Assembly: GCA_030248215.1 (NCBI GenBank)
Contig: JASANG010003684.1
Coordinates: 124,001 to 188,000, forward strand
DNA: 64,000 nucleotides
DNA from: Enoplolaimus lenunculus
Lineage: Eukaryota; Nematoda; Enoplea; Enoplida; Thoracostomopsidae
Reading direction: 5' to 3'
Positions 47,301 to 54,001 of this stretch are shown piece by piece. Positions within the stretch are counted from its first letter, which is position 1, and every line of letters begins with the position of its first letter. The notes below the pieces were generated by a model. It saw only the letters and a list, made by a program, of their open reading frames with translations. It did not search any database and was not told the DNA's origin. The translations under genes were made by a program, and so were the position numbers.

Positions 47301-48416
47301 ACGTTGGTTCAAGAGATGAATCACAAATAAAACTAACGCATCAACGTGATTTAGATCTAAACAACAGGGTGGCAGCATAAGTTCAGATTTGGTTTGAAAC
47401 AGGCACAAATTTAAAGGCTTGGATTCGGAAGCCAATTCAGTTTTGAACAGCTTCAGCACATCTGTTTCTGTTTTTAAGTGAGTTAGACCTGCTATTTTCG
47501 GAACGTAGAACAGCAATTAACACTCTACATAATTTTTGTCGAGATGCTGTTGGAGGGGCCACGGCCGGGATGCCCCCCATGGATCCGCCATTGCGTGCGG
47601 GCCCGTAGCCAATAGGCAGCCAGTGGGGAGCTCAGCCCTTCCCATGGAAAAACTTTCGATACCGCCTAGAAAATTTTTAACCTTGCTTGTAAGTCAACGA
47701 AAACCCTTTTATGCTTCTTCTCAAAACTTTTTATCCTCCCTCCCTAACAACGTAAGCTGGTTACGGCCCTGAGTACGTAAGAGCTCTAAAAGTTTGTGCA
47801 ACGTTTTTGTTTTTGTTACATCTACGCCACCAGCCATAGGGTGAGGGGCGTGCCAGCTTTCTTTTCTTGAAGATATAATCTCATAAAAAAACATGTTTAT
47901 TCTCTACGATCCAAGCTTTTCTAAATCCTATTGTATTTGCTATTTAGAGTTTACGGGAGGGGATATATCCCTTCTATCCTTCTCGTTGAATACGTCCCTG
48001 CCACCATCAGTGTAGTGTAGAAATAGATAAAACTTACAACGTACGAAACAGCAACTTACGACGATTATTATAATACTGTGCAAAACTTCTCTCTCTCGCC
48101 GCTGTGAAACAAATTTTATTCATTCTCTCTATAACTCTAGTGGACCATTTTGCTCTCGCAATCATAAATAATACACTCCACATTTTTGTTGCAGAGTTCA
48201 CAAACTTTATTCCTTGAGTTATAATTTTCTGAAAAAGTAGAAATAACATCACTTACTTAGTCTACACCATCTATATTAGGCTTTTAATGTGTATACAAGA
48301 TTTAATTCTTTCTGACCCTATTTAAAATTAGCTGAAACCACCACCACCATCACCACGGACCAACGTGCGAAAATCGACATCCGGCTCCGCTGTTGTCAAT
48401 TCGGGATATTTTATCG
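26331..48416 (-). CDS. atrophin/RERE-type transcriptional co-regulator, N-terminus not found
   Basis: Nineteen exons read on the minus strand, all GT-AG and in phase: 48354-48416, 48060-48101, 45818-45846, 45146-45309, 43590-43707, 41442-41540, 40643-40723, 38893-39061, 38580-38675, 38088-38395, 37358-37540, 36215-36898, 34022-35457, 32687-32804, 31781-32359, 31150-31307, 28766-29895, 26779-28217 and 26331-26375 (stop). They encode over 2,300 residues. The order ELM2, SANT, GATA-type zinc finger, long Ser/Gln/Ala region, CARTDL block and His-rich block is that of RERE and Drosophila Grunge. In animals these nuclear proteins recruit histone deacetylases and nuclear receptors in development. 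The first two exons are less certain than the rest. The BAH domain that precedes ELM2 in RERE was not found. The protein is longer than human RERE (about 1,566) because of the polyglutamine and Ser-rich insertions. Confidence 0.92.
26779..28217 (-). CDS. atrophin exon with His-rich block and first polyQ tract
   Basis: The exon encodes a Gln/Asn/Ser-rich region. A long glutamine tract (about 28016-27880) precedes [15 protein letters not shown] and then [11 protein letters not shown]. This matches the HSHIHSHLHLHQ and HPLVDPLTAGP region of RERE, which fixes the gene's identity at its 3' side. Further on lies [14 protein letters not shown]. The acceptor TTGCAG and the donor CAG|GTAAAA fit the neighbours' phases. 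Confidence 0.88.
27880..28018 (-). repeat. CAA/CAG microsatellite coding for polyglutamine, tract 1
   Basis: Near-pure CAA with a few CAG triplets on the minus strand, interrupted by AAA and AAC codons. About 30 glutamines stand in the longest run. CAA-rich writing tends to be more stable than pure CAG. Confidence 0.9.
28766..29895 (-). CDS. atrophin exon with the longest polyQ tract
   Basis: The acceptor GAATTTAAG joins to the previous exon to read [15 protein letters not shown], comparable with the AERIHAERMAS part of RERE. Many short Gln/His runs follow, with one very long tract of mixed CAA/CAG (about 29395-29262), then EAAAASQ-type Ala/Ser sequence. It ends NQL with the donor TTAG|GTGAGT. 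The alternative acceptor TCTCTTCAG at about 29928 would break phase with the preceding exon. Confidence 0.85.
29262..29395 (-). repeat. CAA/CAG microsatellite coding for polyglutamine, tract 2
   Basis: Around 40 consecutive glutamine codons, written as blocks of CAA and blocks of CAG, are followed by further QH-rich repeats up to about 29640. The block structure points to repeated local expansions. Confidence 0.9.
30385..31116. mobile_element. 'GAGACC' hAT-like MITE split by a second MITE
   Basis: Sequence typical of the family (AGTTTTTGGTGTTTTTTCAG, GCATTACTTACTTCAACAAT, CCGAGACTTGCCGAGACC) runs to 30686. The terminal GAGACTCCCATCCCTG resumes at 31101-31116 after the inserted element. The left end is lost or diverged. 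Confidence 0.7.
30687..31098 (+). mobile_element. hAT-like MITE (CAGGGTGCAACCGG family) nested in the 'GAGACC' MITE
   Basis: It starts CAGGGTGCAAAGCGGAA and ends TCCGGGTGCACCAT. The flanks TTGAGACT and GCGAGACT are a 6-of-8 match, which fits an old target duplication made inside the outer element. Confidence 0.7.
31150..31307 (-). CDS. atrophin exon RLKDMASQQ...
   Basis: The acceptor TGCATTTTAG and the donor GAACG|GTGGGT bound 52 codons plus two bases. The exon reads [14 protein letters not shown], an Ala-rich stretch, then [17 protein letters not shown]. It joins phase 0 from DLPFGQ upstream and supplies the two bases that complete Arg with the exon at 29895. Confidence 0.82.
31334..31472. 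mobile_element. MULE-like MITE with 9-bp target duplication
   Basis: The ends ACCAATCTTTACCTTGAGTG and (complement of the right end) GGCCAATGTTACCTTGAGGG are inverted. The perfect 9-bp repeat AACACAATA flanks both sides (31325-31333 and 31473-31481). Nine bases suit Mutator-like elements. It lies 18 bp beyond the 5' edge of an atrophin exon. Confidence 0.8.
31781..32359 (-). CDS. atrophin exon with poly-Ala and Gly/Met/Pro-rich sequence
   Basis: Exactly 193 codons in phase 0, from [15 protein letters not shown] to TMIDLPFGQ, with the donor CAG|GTTGGT. It includes [18 protein letters not shown], two poly-Ala runs and [13 protein letters not shown]. These loosely recall the NPFYMPLNPTDPL region of RERE but identity is low. 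Confidence 0.85.
32483..32560 (-). repeat. tRNA-like sequence in an atrophin intron
   Basis: On the minus strand it holds an A-box-like GCGTAGCTCGGTAGTTA and a B box AGATTCGAACCCC about 35 bases later. T- and acceptor-stem pairing is poor. It is probably a tRNA pseudogene or a SINE head, not a working tRNA. Confidence 0.4.
32687..32804 (-). CDS. atrophin exon with the conserved CARTDL block
   Basis: The exon reads [19 protein letters not shown], then a Lys/Thr/Asn-rich segment. It matches FYKHLDRGYNSCARTDLYF of vertebrate RERE and atrophin-1, a block conserved across atrophins. The acceptor TTGTATTCAG and the donor AAG|GTAAGG keep phase with 34022 and 32359. Confidence 0.92.
33273..33824. 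mobile_element. 552-bp 'GAGACC' hAT-like MITE, nearly intact
   Basis: It begins CAGGGATGTGCGATCTCGGT and ends CCGAGGCCGCTCATGCCTG. The flanks CCGGCTAG and CCGGCTAC form an 8-bp duplication with one mismatch (33265-33272 and 33825-33832). The termini consist of repeated TCTCGG words. It lies in an atrophin intron. Confidence 0.85.
34022..35457 (-). CDS. large Ser/Asn/Ala-rich atrophin exon
   Basis: The exon gives 478 codons plus two bases, with acceptor GTGTTTCAG and donor GCAAT|GTGAGT. The sequence is rich in Ser, Asn, Ala and Thr without a recognised domain. Segments such as [16 protein letters not shown] and [14 protein letters not shown] are less biased. It starts VIASVLSQ after NISE of the previous exon. 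Confidence 0.85.
35783..36129. mobile_element. hAT-like MITE (CAGGGTGCAACCGG family), 347 bp
   Basis: The ends CAGGATGCAATTAAAAATCC and TTAATTCCGGTTGCATCCTG are inverted. The flanks GTGAAAAC and TTGAAAAC are an 8-bp duplication with one mismatch (35775-35782 and 36130-36137). It lies in an atrophin intron. Confidence 0.82.
36215..36898 (-). CDS. atrophin exon, Ser/Asn-rich with basic start
   Basis: It gives 228 codons in phase 0. It begins [19 protein letters not shown], which may be a nuclear localisation signal, and includes [19 protein letters not shown] low complexity and [17 protein letters not shown] at the end. The donor is GAG|GTATGT. Confidence 0.85.
37358..37540 (-). CDS. atrophin exon after the zinc finger
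   Basis: Sixty-one codons, [20 protein letters not shown] to NHAECKRQL, between the acceptor TTTTTTCAG and the donor CTG|GTATAT. It follows RTRRSKDM of the previous exon, like the basic [20 protein letters not shown] stretch after the RERE zinc finger. Confidence 0.85.
37542..38087. other. atrophin intron without a recognised repeat
   Basis: It contains a short GC-rich patch (about 37746-37795) and a CCAGGGGTTTTAGGCAAGG stretch that could be a degraded MITE end. Nothing else is supported. Confidence 0.35.
38088..38395 (-). CDS. atrophin GATA-type zinc finger, second half
   Basis: It reads [20 protein letters not shown] and then [14 protein letters not shown], very close to [20 protein letters not shown] and HFKKYGELPPI of RERE. 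With the CHHC pair of the previous exon the four cysteines are spaced C-x2-C-x18-C-x2-[12 protein letters not shown] and VRTRRSKDM follow as in RERE. Confidence 0.95.
38580..38675 (-). CDS. atrophin exon with first zinc-finger cysteines
   Basis: It reads [20 protein letters not shown] then [10 protein letters not shown], matching DLSSASEDDFDSEDS and YACRHCFTT of RERE. The donor is ACAA|GTAAGT. The acceptor is a tandem TAGTAG, so the first Val may be skipped (start at 38672). Confidence 0.93.
38893..39061 (-). CDS. atrophin SANT domain, last part
   Basis: It reads [20 protein letters not shown], then a Lys/Arg/Ser-rich tail ending RPPSNEL. This matches [20 protein letters not shown] and RPPSSEF of RERE. 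The acceptor lies in a 61-bp tandem duplication (39062-39183). Confidence 0.93.
39062..39183. repeat. 61-bp tandem duplication at a splice acceptor
   Basis: The units 39062-39122 and 39123-39183, from CTAAAATATATACGTAGT, are identical. On the minus strand each unit ends in ATATTTTAG, so the acceptor used for the SANT exon at 39061 now exists twice. Confidence 0.85.
39744..40049. mobile_element. TIR element with GTCGTAG ends, copy 1
   Basis: The left end TATGTCGTAGTCCAACCCGC and the right end (complement ACGTCGTAGGTCTATCTGA) are inverted. Internal AATAGCAGATTGG words recur in both directions. It shares its terminus with 43187-43579. TA-like flanks suggest a mariner-type or related MITE. Confidence 0.6.
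40643..40723 (-). CDS. atrophin SANT domain, middle part
   Basis: Twenty-seven codons, [20 protein letters not shown] to YLAHKET, nearly identical to the RERE SANT core ([20 protein letters not shown]). The acceptor is TTTTCAG and the donor ACG|GTAATG. Confidence 0.96.
41217..41350. mobile_element. small GC-rich TIR element (GGGTTGCGCTA)
   Basis: A perfect 11-bp inverted terminus, GGGTTGCGCTA, bounds 134 bp of GC-rich sequence with CCGCACGCCGCCG repeats. A related terminus bounds 3641-3886. It lies 91 bp below an atrophin exon. Confidence 0.65.
41442..41540 (-). CDS. atrophin ELM2-SANT linker and start of SANT
   Basis: Thirty-three codons, [20 protein letters not shown] then [13 protein letters not shown]. 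It aligns with LHESGYDAGKALQRLVKKP and EKCWTEDEV of RERE. Phase 0 at both ends. Confidence 0.93.
42526..42700. mobile_element. MULE-like MITE with CCTAAGC repeats
   Basis: The ends CCTATGTAAAGAACAGGGGC and (complement) CCCATGTAAAGAACAGGGGC are nearly identical inverted repeats. Inside are CCTAAGCCTAAGC repeats. It is the same family as 62662-62843, in the opposite direction. No target duplication was seen. Confidence 0.75.
43187..43579. mobile_element. TIR element with GTCGTAG ends, copy 2
   Basis: The ends TATGTCGTAGCCCAAGTCGT are inverted over at least 24 bp, flanked by TA (43185-43186 and 43580-43581). Four further GGCTAGCCCAAG/ACGACTTGGGCTA words lie inside. It reaches to within 10 bp of an atrophin exon donor. 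Confidence 0.75.
43590..43707 (-). CDS. atrophin ELM2, C-terminal part
   Basis: It reads [20 protein letters not shown] and ends [11 protein letters not shown], which continues to LHECKYN in the next exon, like NALNTLHESGYD of RERE. A TIR element ends 10 bp from its donor. Confidence 0.9.
44052..44262 (+). mobile_element. truncated hAT-like MITE (CAGGGTGCAACCGG family)
   Basis: It starts CAGGATGCAACCGGAATTCC and continues with AACTGATCAATAATTA and TTCATGCGACG stretches that are the complement of the copy at 30687-31098. The far end is missing. Confidence 0.6.
44440..44487. repeat. tetranucleotide microsatellites
   Basis: GTAT/ATGT repeats (about 44430-44452) are followed by AAAC repeats (about 44465-44487). 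Confidence 0.85.
44831..45093 (+). mobile_element. piggyBac-like MITE with tRNA-like core, copy 3
   Basis: Exact TTAA lies at both edges (44827-44830 and 45094-45097). The left end is CCCCTTATCACATTGAG and the complement of the right end is CCCTTTCTCACATGAATA. The internal palindrome, the hairpin and the tRNA-like A and B boxes match copies 1 and 2 over the full length. Confidence 0.8.
45146..45309 (-). CDS. atrophin ELM2 core exon
   Basis: It begins [13 protein letters not shown] and includes [20 protein letters not shown] then YLSTVR. RERE has AKLPDLQPFPSPDG and [20 protein letters not shown] at the same place. The acceptor is TTACAG and the donor TCAG|GTAAAT. Confidence 0.93.
45818..45846 (-). 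CDS. 29-bp atrophin microexon, ELM2 start
   Basis: It encodes [10 protein letters not shown], identical to RERE at this position, with the donor CAG|GTAATG. The acceptor is taken as GATTCAAG because an in-frame TAA upstream prevents a longer exon. Phase fits the exon at 48060-48101. Confidence 0.8.
47190..47593 (+). mobile_element. hAT-like MITE with CAGTGGCGGATCC ends, copy 1
   Basis: The left end CAGTGGCGGATCCAGG and the right end TGGATCCGCCATTG are inverted. The 8-bp repeat CGTGCGGG flanks both sides (47182-47189 and 47594-47601). The interior matches the inverted copy at 63097-63527. No coding frame was seen. Confidence 0.85.
47599..47771 (+). mobile_element. hAT-like MITE with GGGCCCGTAGCC ends, copy 1
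   Basis: It begins GGGCCCGTAGCCAATAGG and ends GTAAGCTGGTTACGGCCCTG. The core TTTTTAACCTTGCTTGTAAG is shared with 51736-51890, 52219-52371 and 63047-63620. It abuts the MITE at 47190-47593. Confidence 0.75.
48060..48101 (-). CDS. atrophin exon before ELM2 (AARERSF)
   Basis: Forty-two bases read [14 protein letters not shown] and complete Arg with the next exon, giving [16 protein letters not shown] has [24 protein letters not shown] here, so the exon is shorter and diverged. The acceptor TTTGTTTCACAG and the donor C|GTAAGT are strong. Confidence 0.65.
48354..48416 (-). CDS. possible atrophin exon with MITE-derived acceptor
   Basis: The sequence [20 protein letters not shown] joins in phase to AARERSF. 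The end (DFRTLVRAARE) is comparable with HFSDIFAARE of RERE; the rest is not. The donor CGTG|GTGATG is weak. The acceptor TTCAG has its pyrimidine tract (CCTATCCCTG) from the MITE at 48422. Confidence 0.45.
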
Positions 48417-48421
48417 CTGAA

Positions 48422-48780
48422 CAGGGATAGGCGATCTCGGCTCAAAACAGAGGCCGAGACCAGCTAAGAAAAGTCTCGGTCAATTTTTGGTCGTCACCGA
48501 AAAGAATTATAAATCTTCAAATTACATTTAGTTCTAATGCTTTTTTTCGTAGTTTTTTTTTGCATTTTTAATAGTTTTTGTGATTTCAAAGCGTTTTGTG
48601 TTTTTTCAGAAAATCTGCTCGTATGTAATCATCAGCCATCACTTACTTCAACAATCCAGTCATACATTTTCTGAATTATCGACATCTGGTCTCACTTCTT
48701 AACCACCAAGGCTCAAAAAGCGAGAGCGCGACCTGCCAAATACGTACCGATACTTGCCGAGACCCAGACTCCTATTCCTG
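48422..48780. mobile_element. 'GAGACC' hAT-like MITE at a possible atrophin exon
   Basis: It begins CAGGGATAGGCGATCTCGG and ends GACTCCTATTCCTG. The flanks TCGCTGAA and TCGCTGAG are an 8-bp duplication with one mismatch (48414-48421 and 48781-48788). Its internal sequence follows 25772-26123. Confidence 0.85.
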
Positions 48781-48829
48781 TCGCTGAGCACTAAAGATAC
48801 TCCTATTCCTGTCGCTGAGCACTAAAGAT
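48768..48829. repeat. 31-bp tandem duplication across a MITE border
   Basis: The unit ACTCCTATTCCTG plus TCGCTGAGCACTAAAGAT occurs twice in a row. It joins the last 13 bases of the MITE to its target duplication and flank, so it arose after the insertion. Confidence 0.85.
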
Positions 48830-48849
48830 ACTCCCCTTTAAACTATTAT

Positions 48850-51116
48850 TGACAAAACTCGCAATATTTCGATGCAAGTTTTGTTCGAAACGATAGAAAT
48901 AAGTATATATATCCAAAAAGCAAATAGAACTAAACTTTTATAGAAACAAAATAATAACAAATCGCTGTTAATACCAAAATCGCGTGATTAAGTTTGACTT
49001 TTTGTCAAAATATGCACTTAAATAACCGGATCCGTATTTTTAGTATCCGCCGGCGCCGGATGCACCCTGGCAAACAATAACTAAAATACACAAAATCGAA
49101 ACTGCACGCGCATCAAATATGAACGTTGGTGTTGATCCAAAAATTATTGCAATGTTTTAACTGATTATCGTAACATCTAAACTTATGTCTGGGCGACCAA
49201 AAATTATAACCACGGCTAGGTAGACCCCAAGAAAGGCGAACCGACTACCAGGAAGCTTAAAATTTCAAATTTGAAATACCAAAAATCATCTCGAAAATCT
49301 ACACCAGCAGATAATCTAACGCTATCGTTACGGCAAATTAACACAAAACAGTTAATATATACACAGTTTCCCTCCACCTTTCACACCAATCTCTACGAAA
49401 AATACATAATTCACCGTATATTAAAAGCATAAAACAGTTTGAAAACAAGCGAAATGATGTATGTATGTATGTATGTATTATATAAATAATATCTAGTAGC
49501 AACACTGTGTTAGAGAGGGTTGTTGGCCGGAAAAAATACCCGAAAAAATGGTTTTTTCCTTTTTTCATTTTTTTCCGAGGGGATGGAAAAATATTAAACG
49601 ATTCTTAAATATTATTTGTAAGTAAATATGGTATAAAATAACGTTTTTAGATGACATGTAACTAATTTTCATGCAACACATTAACAGTGGCCGTCTGCCT
49701 ACTACTAAAAGACGATTGTTTTGTGAATACCGGTTGTGATGTAACACTTTTTCGAAAAAAAACGCTATCTTGGCGTGTTCCTGACGGTGCCAATTTAATC
49801 TTTTTGAGTTTGAAAACTGATAAAACAAAAAATTTTCAATTTAATACTCGCACACAGCCAGGGCCGAAGCAGCCCCCTCCATGCCCTCCCATTTTGAAGG
49901 TTGCCCCCACTCCTAACGGGGCCCCACACCCTAACCGGTTGAAGCAAAAACCACCGAAGTTTTAAAATGCACCTGGCTTCTCGCTCGCTTGTTCGCGAGT
50001 TTGGGAGTTCCACCCTGAAGTTTGGGGGAGCCCCACCAGTAGCGTTCCGAGATACTGTGATTTGGGGGGCGCATCCTCTCAGGCCCGTGCCGTTGGTTTC
50101 CACCTAAAAAATTAAACTCCTTTAGCAGTACGGATCTTCATTTTTTGTGGGATTTATCAGGTTGGTCACACTCCCCTAGTTGGCTCCGACGCCGATTTCA
50201 GAGTTCTCCTTTAGGTCCTTAAACTTGGCAGTTTGGGTATTTGAACCAGGTTGAATTCTAGAGATTATGCAACTGTGAAGCTTTGCACAATTTTTATTTT
50301 ACTATCTTTAGTTTTGAGCTGGTTCGGTTGTGGAATTTGACTACGATATCTACCTTTGAACAGTGCCGCAGGCAAATTTTTTTCGAAAATATATTAGATA
50401 AAAACATCACAAGCGATGCCATGGAGAAACTATACGTTATTTTCGTATCTAATGTATATTATAACGTAAGTAGTGATTCCGATTGGGAGGAGTGGCCGCC
50501 GCCCCCTCGGTACGCGACTGGTCTCCAAACTCTACACAAATTATAAATTTTTATATACATACACACTTTCCATTTAGTATTATCGTCATTTTTACTTGAA
50601 TACAATATATACATGCGTTTCCACTTCCAGTCACACGGAAACATATATACTTTTTGATTAAAATTCATTCTATTTTAAAATATTTCTGCATGGTATCTAT
50701 TTAGTTTCGATCACATAACTAAACTGAACCTACGCTAAGCAGTGACGAAACTAGCACCCCCCCTTAGTTCCTAAGGGCGCCCTGTCTCGAGCCCTCAGGA
50801 GGGCCTCAATTCGATTGACTCTGTAAATTTGCGGTGATACTTGTAGTAAATTAATCTACACTCTGACCATTTAAAAACCTTGTTACACCCTAAAATATGA
50901 AATTTGTTGCGGACATATTAATAATTAAAAACTATTTTCTCTCTTGAATAGGTCAAGTTAAAAAATACATATAGAAAATGCTTTTTCATGGCCCGAATAG
51001 CGGCACTTTACAACTTCTGTATACACATTTATCACAATGTTCAGTTTAATACGGTTATCGGTGCTGTTTTACAAAGTATATATCATTGCGTTTTGCATGA
51101 GAATTATACTTCTTAC
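48850..51116. other. upstream atrophin region or large intron
   Basis: No exon could be supported. Visible are GTAT repeats (about 49455-49479) and a CAGGGCCGAAGCAGCCCCC start at 49859 that looks like another hAT-type end without a clear partner. Confidence 0.35.
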
Positions 51117-51513
51117 CAAGGTGCAACCGGAATTACAATTTACCGGAACCGGAACCGGAATTTGAAAATTTTACCGGAACCGGAACCGGAAAATGAAAAA
51201 TGCATTTCACCAAAAATTTCATTTTAATCTTATTTTTTGCTCTATTATTTGTGAAATAACCTTAGTCGAACATAGGTATTTATTTTATTTGTTGTATTTT
51301 AGATTTTCATCATCGACTGAAGTGAAATCCACCATCAATGGCTTATATTCGGAGTACAAGTGGCTTTCAAAAGAGATTCTTAAAAATTAGCAAAGTTAAG
51401 AAAACGGCCAAATTATAATACCGGAATTTTTAAATCCGGTAAAAATTTACCGGAACCGGAACCGGAAGGTGAAAAAATGCCGGAACCGGAACCGGAATTC
51501 CGGTTGCACCCTG
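51117..51513 (+). mobile_element. hAT-like MITE (CAGGGTGCAACCGG family), intact reference copy
   Basis: The ends CAAGGTGCAACCGGAATT and AATTCCGGTTGCACCCTG are inverted. The perfect 8-bp duplication CTTCTTAC lies at 51109-51116 and 51514-51521. Near each end are several ACCGGAACCGG repeats. The middle carries an unexplained conserved stretch (GAAATCCACCATCAATGGCT). Confidence 0.9.
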
Positions 51514-51735
51514 CTTCTTACTAATGGACGGATTCAAGGGAGCACCCACGGCGTTGGCTCCCACAGGAATAAAAACCAATGGTTTTCTATTAACGTTTAG
51601 CGCCAAAAATGGCGTTCGGCTTCTCGCTTACTTTTCTCGTCAATTTTCTTCAATTATTGTGTTATTTCGCGCCTCCACCCTTTCAGATATTTTTGGATCC
51701 ATCACTGTTTGTTACGATAGCGCATATAGAGATAT

Positions 51736-51890
51736 GGGACCGTAGGCAAGGGGAGCCGCGGGGGCTCAGCCTCCCTTGAAAAATCTTGACCCAACTAGAA
51801 AATTTTCAACCTTGCTTGTATGTCAACGAAAATCCTTGTATGCCCCGCCTGAAAAAATTTTAGCCCCCCCCCCCAGCAACGTGAGCTTAA
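51736..51890 (+). mobile_element. hAT-like MITE with GGGCCCGTAGCC ends, copy 2
   Basis: It starts GGGACCGTAGGCAAGGGG. The core TTTTCAACCTTGCTTGTATG and the end CAGCAACGTGAGCTT follow copy 1. The terminal bases of the right end are missing. Confidence 0.7.
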
Positions 51891-52218
51891 TAGAAATAGT
51901 ACATCAGTACGTAGTTACGACAGACGATGACTGAAAATTGCTGTCGTAGACGCAGTAATGAATCTGATGCGAGTTTTAAAATTTTAATGAAACAAAATGA
52001 CGTGTCAATAGAGATTTTATGATTTTCTTCACCATTCAAATCAATTCAATTCAATTTATTAACCGGTATACTCTGGTAACGGATATGTTCACGAACGTGA
52101 TTGATTGTGCTTCACACCCTTGACTGGTTTCTCTGTCAGTATTTAGGCTTAGGCTAAAGTAAACGTCTGGGGAAAAACTTTGGTAAGCCTTCATGGAACC
52201 GTACGCATACGCTTGTGG

Positions 52219-52371
52219 GCAACAACCTCACCTTGCTATGAGGGCTAAAAAATTTTCAGGATCGGCATACAAGGATCTTCAATGACTAACAAGCAAGGTT
52301 GACAATTTTCTAGGGGGCCAAATTTTTTCACAATGGCTGAGCTCGTCTGTCCCCCCCTTGGCTACGGGCCC
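52219..52371 (-). mobile_element. hAT-like MITE with GGGCCCGTAGCC ends, copy 3
   Basis: On the minus strand it starts GGGCCCGTAGCCAAGG and keeps the AACCTTGCTTGTTAGTC core. The 8-bp repeat GCTTGTGG flanks both sides (52211-52218 and 52372-52379). Confidence 0.8.
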
Positions 52372-52621
52372 GCTTGTGGGGGGAAATGTTACAAGAGCCA
52401 CAAGATTTAACCCTTATTCAGCAAGCAGTGTACAGAAAGACTCTGTCATTTCCAGTGCACTGTTTTAATTCGACGAACTGTAATGTTTAACAAATCAATT
52501 TTTGTACAGAATTAAATTTGACAAAGATACACAACGTGTGTAAATTGTCTGTTAGATTGTGAAAATTTCTAAACTATATACGTAATGTACCGATATAGTG
52601 TACCATGGCGGACCAATAGAC

Positions 52622-53029
52622 CAGAGGGTGGCACCGGAATCCACGATTTGACCGAATCCGAATCCAGTGTTAATTTGCCGAATCCGAATCCGAATCCAGT
52701 GTTAATTTGTCGAATCCGAAACCGAATCCTAATCCTGCATGTTGCAAATTTCAGATATATCTATAATTTGTTTCAGAATATCAACGCAATGCCAGCCGTA
52801 TAACTTTTAATACGTTAATATATTTCGTCCCGACGTCGTTTTTTTGAGATTTCTCATCTGAAATAAAAAATATTGATTTTTATTACGCAAGGTATTTAAA
52901 AATTTTATTGCATAAAAATGCAAAAACATATTGCCGAACTTTGTTAGATTCGGCTTTTGGATTCGGCTTTTCCACAACCGAATCCGAACCACAAATTTTT
53001 GCCGAATCCGAACCTTTGATGCCACCTTG
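52622..53029 (+). mobile_element. hAT-like MITE with CCGAATCCG repeats, intact copy
   Basis: It begins CAGAGGGTGGCACCGGAATC and ends CCTTTGATGCCACCTTG. The perfect 8-bp duplication CAATAGAC lies at 52614-52621 and 53030-53037. GAATCCGAATCCG words cluster at both ends. The truncated start at about 55997 is related. Confidence 0.88.
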
Positions 53030-53604
53030 CAATAGACACAACGATATGTTAACGGTAACCACTGCTGAATGCAAAGCATAAAGCTTAACACAAAGGAAGA
53101 AATCGTATACTCAACTGTGTTTAACGTTTATTACCAGTTAGCACAATAGGTTTTCACAAATGGATCCAAAATTTTGCAACACTACAGCATTGTAAATTAA
53201 ATTCAAGAAATGTGCTACATTTCGGGATGCTTGCCATTGTTTATATTATAACCAGCTGGCGGTGGGTGCTATACAATTTTGAGAATACCGATAAAAATAG
53301 TTAAGCATGTGATCGTTTTGCAGTTATGAAGGTTTAAGAAATTATAACCTAAGCCAATTGGACACCTTTGTTTTGAACCGGTATTAATAAATCAGCTAGC
53401 AAGTTACTAACGACTTAGTACCGCAATATCCATTTGGCTAGGGTGACATTTGCAAGCGTATAATTTTTCAACGAGATTGCATATTTCTCACACCAGTGAA
53501 GGTTCAGTCGTCCTAAGACAGGGGTGTCCTCTGAAAATAATATTGGGGGGAGGCACCGAATAATTTTGGGCGGCCCCTATAATTGCATTTTTCCGGGTCC
53601 GGGT

Positions 53605-53993
53605 AAGTGTGTAAACGAAATGGATAGTAAAAATAACGGAAACGGGATAGCGATCAAAATAACGGAAACGGAACATGGATATTGAGGTAAAAAAATTTCA
53701 AAGATGTTACATGTTACTGCCATCGCAACAGAGACGTGCAAATGTACACCGGGATTATAGAATTTTTATAGAAAAATAGCGGATCATCGAAATTTTTAAG
53801 ATTTTGAATGAATTTCGTAATTTTTATTTCGTTTCGAACAATTGCAGCATATCTGTAATGAAAAATTGCCAGATATATAGTACGTGATTTAGAACTACTT
53901 TTGGCCGTAAAATGACAGAATTTCCGTTATTTTTGTAACGCTAACGGAAACGGACACCGATTTTTACCGAAATGGATATTTGGTTACACCCTG
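53605..53993 (+). mobile_element. hAT-like MITE (CGGAAACGG family), intact copy
   Basis: The left end AAGTGTGTAAACGAAATGG and the right end ATTTGGTTACACCCTG are inverted. The perfect 8-bp duplication GTCCGGGT lies at 53597-53604 and 53994-54001. It sits inside a CCGGGTCCGGGTATTCCGG-rich repeat that begins CAGGGGTGTCC at 53519. Confidence 0.85.
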
Positions 53994-54001
53994 GTCCGGG
54001 T

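Noticed and set aside
48110-48240. Minus-strand [21 protein letters not shown] frame before the exon at 48060-48101
   Set aside because: It has no suitable donor in phase; it may be chance or a diverged exon, but is not supported.
49859-50100. CAGGGCCG start as a complete hAT-like MITE
   Set aside because: No matching right end or 8-bp duplication was found.
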